NCBI RefSeq assembly: GCF_009755225.1
Contig: NZ_WQKZ01000001.1
Coordinates: forward strand, 806,001-870,000
Origin: Hymenobacter ginkgonis
GTDB taxonomy: Bacteria > Bacteroidota > Bacteroidia > Cytophagales > Hymenobacteraceae
Direction: 5' to 3'
DNA length: 64,000 bases
How positions within the stretch are numbered: position 1 is the first letter of the stretch; each line of letters opens with the position of its first letter. Below the pieces are notes generated by a model, which had not been told where the DNA came from, ran no database searches, and saw nothing but the letters and a program-made list of their open reading frames with translations. The position numbers and the translations under genes were made by a program. Of this stretch, positions 61,692 through 64,000 are shown in pieces.

Positions 61692-61801
61692 TTTTTATAC
61701 CGAGGCGCTGAGAGATAGGCTCTGCGACGCGCCGGCAACCTCCGCTTCTGCGGAACGGTGCCAACCGAACGGCGGCCAAACCATGGTCGCTCCTATAAAA
61801 G
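61692..61801 (+). promoter_or_regulatory. SAM-I (S-box) riboswitch aptamer
   Basis: P1 is formed by TTTTTATA (61692-61699) and TATAAAAG (61794-61801). The core has GAGAGATAGGCTCTGCGA (from 61710), GGCAACC (61734-61740), a P3 hairpin CCGC-TTCT-GCGG (61742-61753), GGTGCCAA (61757-61764) and a six-pair P4 (61772-61777 with 61785-61790). This is the S-box arrangement, including the GGCTC that makes the pseudoknot. AAAAG of P1 can also pair with CTTTT at 61810-61814, a possible switch. The leader runs on for ~230 bases to the permease; in it I see no reading frame and only a weak hairpin-plus-T-run at about 61910-61932. Confidence 0.85.
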
Positions 61802-62030
61802 CCCGTGGCCTTTTCTACGTTTCTACCCAGTGTTTGCCTTCCAACTAGCAGCGCGGTGCGGTGCGCCGGTTTAGCAGGGGTAGGGCGCTGTTGTTGTTGA
61901 GCGTGGAGTAGGGTACGGGGCGTTGCTTTTTTCAATTTTTGAGGGTTGACTGCGGATGGTTGGGCGCGCATGCGCACCAACTGGCGGGTCGTTTAGGCGC
62001 GGCTGGCAGCAGCCGTGCCACAGCTACAGT

Positions 62031-63488
62031 ATGCTAAAAAAATCATTGGAACTCCTGCGGCAGGAAGCCGCCGAATCGGGCACCGGCACGCTCAAGCGCA
62101 CGCTCAACGGCGTGAGCCTCATTGCGCTGGGTATTGGCGTCATTATCGGAGCGGGCTTGTTTTCGCTCACCGGCCTGGCGGCCGCCAACCACGCGGGGCC
62201 GGCCGTCACGCTCTCGTTTGTGGTGGCGGCGGTGGGCTGTGCCTTTTCGGCGCTGTGCTACGCCGAGTTTGCGGCGCTGGTGCCGGTGGCGGGCTCGGCC
62301 TATACCTACTCCTACGCTACCATGGGCGAATTATTCGCCTGGATTATCGGCTGGGACCTCGTGCTCGAATACTCGGTGGGCGCCGCCACGGTGGCCATCA
62401 GCTGGTCGCAGTACCTGCTGAAGTTTTTGGAGAAGTACGGCCTGCACCTGCCCGCCCGGCTCGTGCTCTCGCCCTTCGAAACCGCCACCCTGCACGATGG
62501 CTCGGTGGTGCACGGCTACCTCAACCTGCCGGCTATGCTGGTGGTGCTCGCCATCACGGCCATCATCATTCGGGGCACGTCGGGCTCGGCGTGGTTTAAT
62601 GCGCTGGTGGTGGCCCTGAAGGTGGCCGTGGTGCTGGTATTCATTGCGTTGGGTTGGAAATACATCGACCCGGCCAACTACCACCCCTTCATTCCGGCGA
62701 ACACCGGCAAGTTTGGCGAGTTTGGCTGGAGCGGCATTTTGCGCGGTGCGGGCGTTATTTTCTTCGTCTTTATTGGCTTCGACATCGTGGCCACCATGGC
62801 CCAAGAAACCAAAAACCCGCAGCGCAACATGCCCATCGGCATTCTGGGCTCGCTCATCGTCTGCACCATTCTGTTCGTGCTGTTCGGCTACGTGCTCACG
62901 GGCCTGGCCAACTATACCGAGTTTAAAAACAGCGCCGCGCCGGTGGCCATTGCCATCGAAAAAACGCCCTACGCCTGGCTCAGCGGCGCCATTATCCTGG
63001 CAATTATGGTGGGCTACACGTCCGTGATTCTGGTCGATTTGCTAGGGCAGTCGCGGGTATTTTTCTCGATGTCGAAAGACGGCCTCCTACCCCCCGCTTT
63101 CTCCCGCATCCACCCCAAGTTTCGCACGCCGGTGCAGTCCAACTTGCTGCTGGGCGCGTTCATCAGCCTGTTTGCGGGCTTCGTGCCCATCAACGTAGTG
63201 GGCGAAATGGTGAGCATCGGCACGCTACTGGCCTTCGTGATGGTGTGCCTGGGTATCCTCATCCTGCGCAAAACCGACCCCGACGCGCCGCGCAGCTTCC
63301 GCACGCCGTGGGTGCCGCTGGTGCCCATCCTGGGCATTCTCACCTGCCTGGTAATGATGCTGAGTTTACCCTGGGAAACCTGGCTGCGGCTGGCCGTGTG
63401 GCTGGCCATCGGCCTGGCTATTTACTACGGCTACGGTAAAAAACACAGCAAGCTGCGCCAAGCCGCCAAAGGAAAATTAGTGGAATAA
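62031..63488 (+). CDS. APC-family amino acid permease under SAM riboswitch
   Basis: ATG 62031 gives 485 residues (a longer frame from 61956 would start in the leader). Twelve or so membrane segments are seen, with the APC signature LIALGIGVIIGAGLFSLTGL in TM1, the TM6 region FFVFIGFDIVATMAQETKNP and QRNMPIGILGSLIVC after it, as in the cationic amino acid transporter (CAT/YhdG) branch. It imports an amino acid with H+ or Na+. Control by SAM points to methionine or a related compound as substrate, which is inference. A terminator follows. Confidence 0.9.
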   Translation: MLKKSLELLRQEAAESGTGTLKRTLNGVSLIALGIGVIIGAGLFSLTGLAAANHAGPAVTLSFVVAAVGCAFSALCYAEFAALVPVAGSAYTYSYATMGELFAWIIGWDLVLEYSVGAATVAISWSQYLLKFLEKYGLHLPARLVLSPFETATLHDGSVVHGYLNLPAMLVVLAITAIIIRGTSGSAWFNALVVALKVAVVLVFIALGWKYIDPANYHPFIPANTGKFGEFGWSGILRGAGVIFFVFIGFDIVATMAQETKNPQRNMPIGILGSLIVCTILFVLFGYVLTGLANYTEFKNSAAPVAIAIEKTPYAWLSGAIILAIMVGYTSVILVDLLGQSRVFFSMSKDGLLPPAFSRIHPKFRTPVQSNLLLGAFISLFAGFVPINVVGEMVSIGTLLAFVMVCLGILILRKTDPDAPRSFRTPWVPLVPILGILTCLVMMLSLPWETWLRLAVWLAIGLAIYYGYGKKHSKLRQAAKGKLVE

Positions 63489-63542
63489 AATAGCCGGTTA
63501 TTCGCCTTTCGGCGAACACTTACGCGCTGGATTACCTTGTAT

Positions 63543-63579
63543 AAAAGCCGCCTCGGTAGTTTGCCAGGGCGGCTTTTTT
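63543..63579 (+). terminator. Rho-independent terminator of the permease gene
   Basis: AAAAGCCGCC (63543-63552) pairs with GGCGGCTTTT (63568-63577), 15-base loop, followed by further T. It stands 54 bases after the permease stop and just ahead of the next gene. Confidence 0.88.
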
Positions 63580-63587
63580 GTGCAAGC

Positions 63588-63869
63588 ATGACCGAGCCCC
63601 TCACCGACCAGCAAACCGACCGCATCATCGAAATGGCCTGGGAAGACCGCACGCCCTTCGAGGCCATATTTGCTCAGTTTGGGCTAAAGGAAAACGACGT
63701 AATCCGGCTGATGCGCCGCGAAATGAAGCCTTCCTCCTGGCGCATGTGGCGCGCTCGCGTGCAAGGCCGCGCCACCAAGCATCAAGTAAAAAGCGCCGTT
63801 GACGACGCGCGGTTTAAGTCAAATTTGCAGCGCAGCATTACGCACAATAAGATTTCTAAAAGGGGGTAG
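63588..63869 (+). CDS. TIGR03643-family conserved protein
   Basis: ATG 63588 gives 93 residues starting MTEPLTDQQTDRIIEMAWED; an earlier start would lie in the terminator. The motifs RTPFEAIFAQFGLKENDVIR and LMRREMKPSSWRMWRARVQG and the basic tail match TIGR03643, a short family found in many bacteria with unknown function, perhaps DNA- or RNA-binding from its basic helices. It ends close to a repeat-type hairpin. Confidence 0.85.
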   Translation: MTEPLTDQQTDRIIEMAWEDRTPFEAIFAQFGLKENDVIRLMRREMKPSSWRMWRARVQGRATKHQVKSAVDDARFKSNLQRSITHNKISKRG

Positions 63870-63910
63870 GAGCGGTAGCTATAAGCCTGTTTGGGGTTTA
63901 GCAAAAAACC

Positions 63911-63955
63911 AAAAAGAACGTCATGCTGAGCTTGTCGAAGCATGACGTTCTTTTT
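63911..63955. terminator. Short repeat-type hairpin with A/T flanks (copy 8, mini)
   Basis: AAAAAGAACGTCATGCT (63911-63927) and its perfect complement (63939-63955) surround GAGCTTGTCGA. This is the outer part of the long palindromic repeats closed on itself, with A-run and T-run on the two sides, so it can terminate transcription in both directions. Confidence 0.85.
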
Positions 63956-64000
63956 TGCGTTTTATTAAGTTTTCTCTACGTGCTTCTAGGTGAGACCCCG

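Noticed and set aside
1..64000. tRNA genes, CRISPR arrays and prophage genes
   Set aside because: No cloverleaf-like segment with GTTCGAATC-type T-arm, no spaced direct repeats and no phage genes were recognised by eye.

Overview
The window looks like chromosomal DNA of a GC-rich Bacteroidota bacterium close to Hymenobacter (Cytophagales). The reasons are a SusC/SusD pair, gliding genes gldA, gldF, gldG and gldC, many genes without a Shine-Dalgarno sequence, and repeated Bacteroidota-type promoter elements (TAnnTTTG) in front of genes. This placement is inferred from gene content; no 16S gene is present.

Layout. 1-9.9 kb: a truncated PAS histidine kinase, a single-domain response regulator, a secreted lipase, a TetR regulator, an aminotransferase, a bifunctional-nuclease/UVR protein, the etfBA electron transfer flavoprotein genes and a TPR protein. 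9.9-23.3 kb: a two-component system and a heavy-metal RND efflux operon (TolC-like protein, adaptor, CzcA-like pump). The regulator and kinase are separated by a SusC/SusD pair on the other strand. The leader of the efflux operon carries two arrays of four TAAT half-sites, each spaced exactly 11 bp, which look like OmpR/PhoB-type operators. 23.4-36.9 kb: mostly metabolic and envelope genes (pirin-like protein, intradiol dioxygenase lipoprotein, hydrolase, rRNA pseudouridine synthase, VWA membrane protein, YiiX-like peptidase, FabG, FAD oxidoreductase, MlaF/MlaE pair, two SDRs, a GIN-domain lipoprotein, GNAT). 37-42.3 kb: gldA-gldF-gldG, dnaN and gldC. 42.3-54.2 kb: mostly minus-strand housekeeping genes (dcd, hemL, an LpoA-like protein, a glycosyltransferase, dgt, a glutamine amidotransferase, guaA). 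54.4-64 kb: SRP RNA, transaldolase-like fsa, ftsE, a sugar/glycan-related cluster (GT2, DegT aminotransferase, Gfo/Idh dehydrogenase, large membrane protein), an HD phosphohydrolase, and a SAM-I riboswitch in front of an APC amino acid permease.

Two genome-scale signals run through the window. One is a family of intergenic palindromes (arms with AAGAACGTC(A/C)TGCTGAGCTTG and GCCGAAGCATCTCGC), found nine times as long or short forms, often between convergent genes where it may terminate transcription. The other is the heptamer GGGTAGG, counted by eye about 57 times on the plus strand against about 18 on the minus strand regardless of gene direction. It matches the E. coli KOPS consensus GGGNAGGG and suggests a polar, replichore-orienting motif.

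No tRNA, CRISPR array, transposase or prophage gene was recognised. The most interesting items are the dual 11-bp TAAT arrays at the efflux operon, the split two-component system, the SAM riboswitch on a permease, and the polar GGGTAGG motif.
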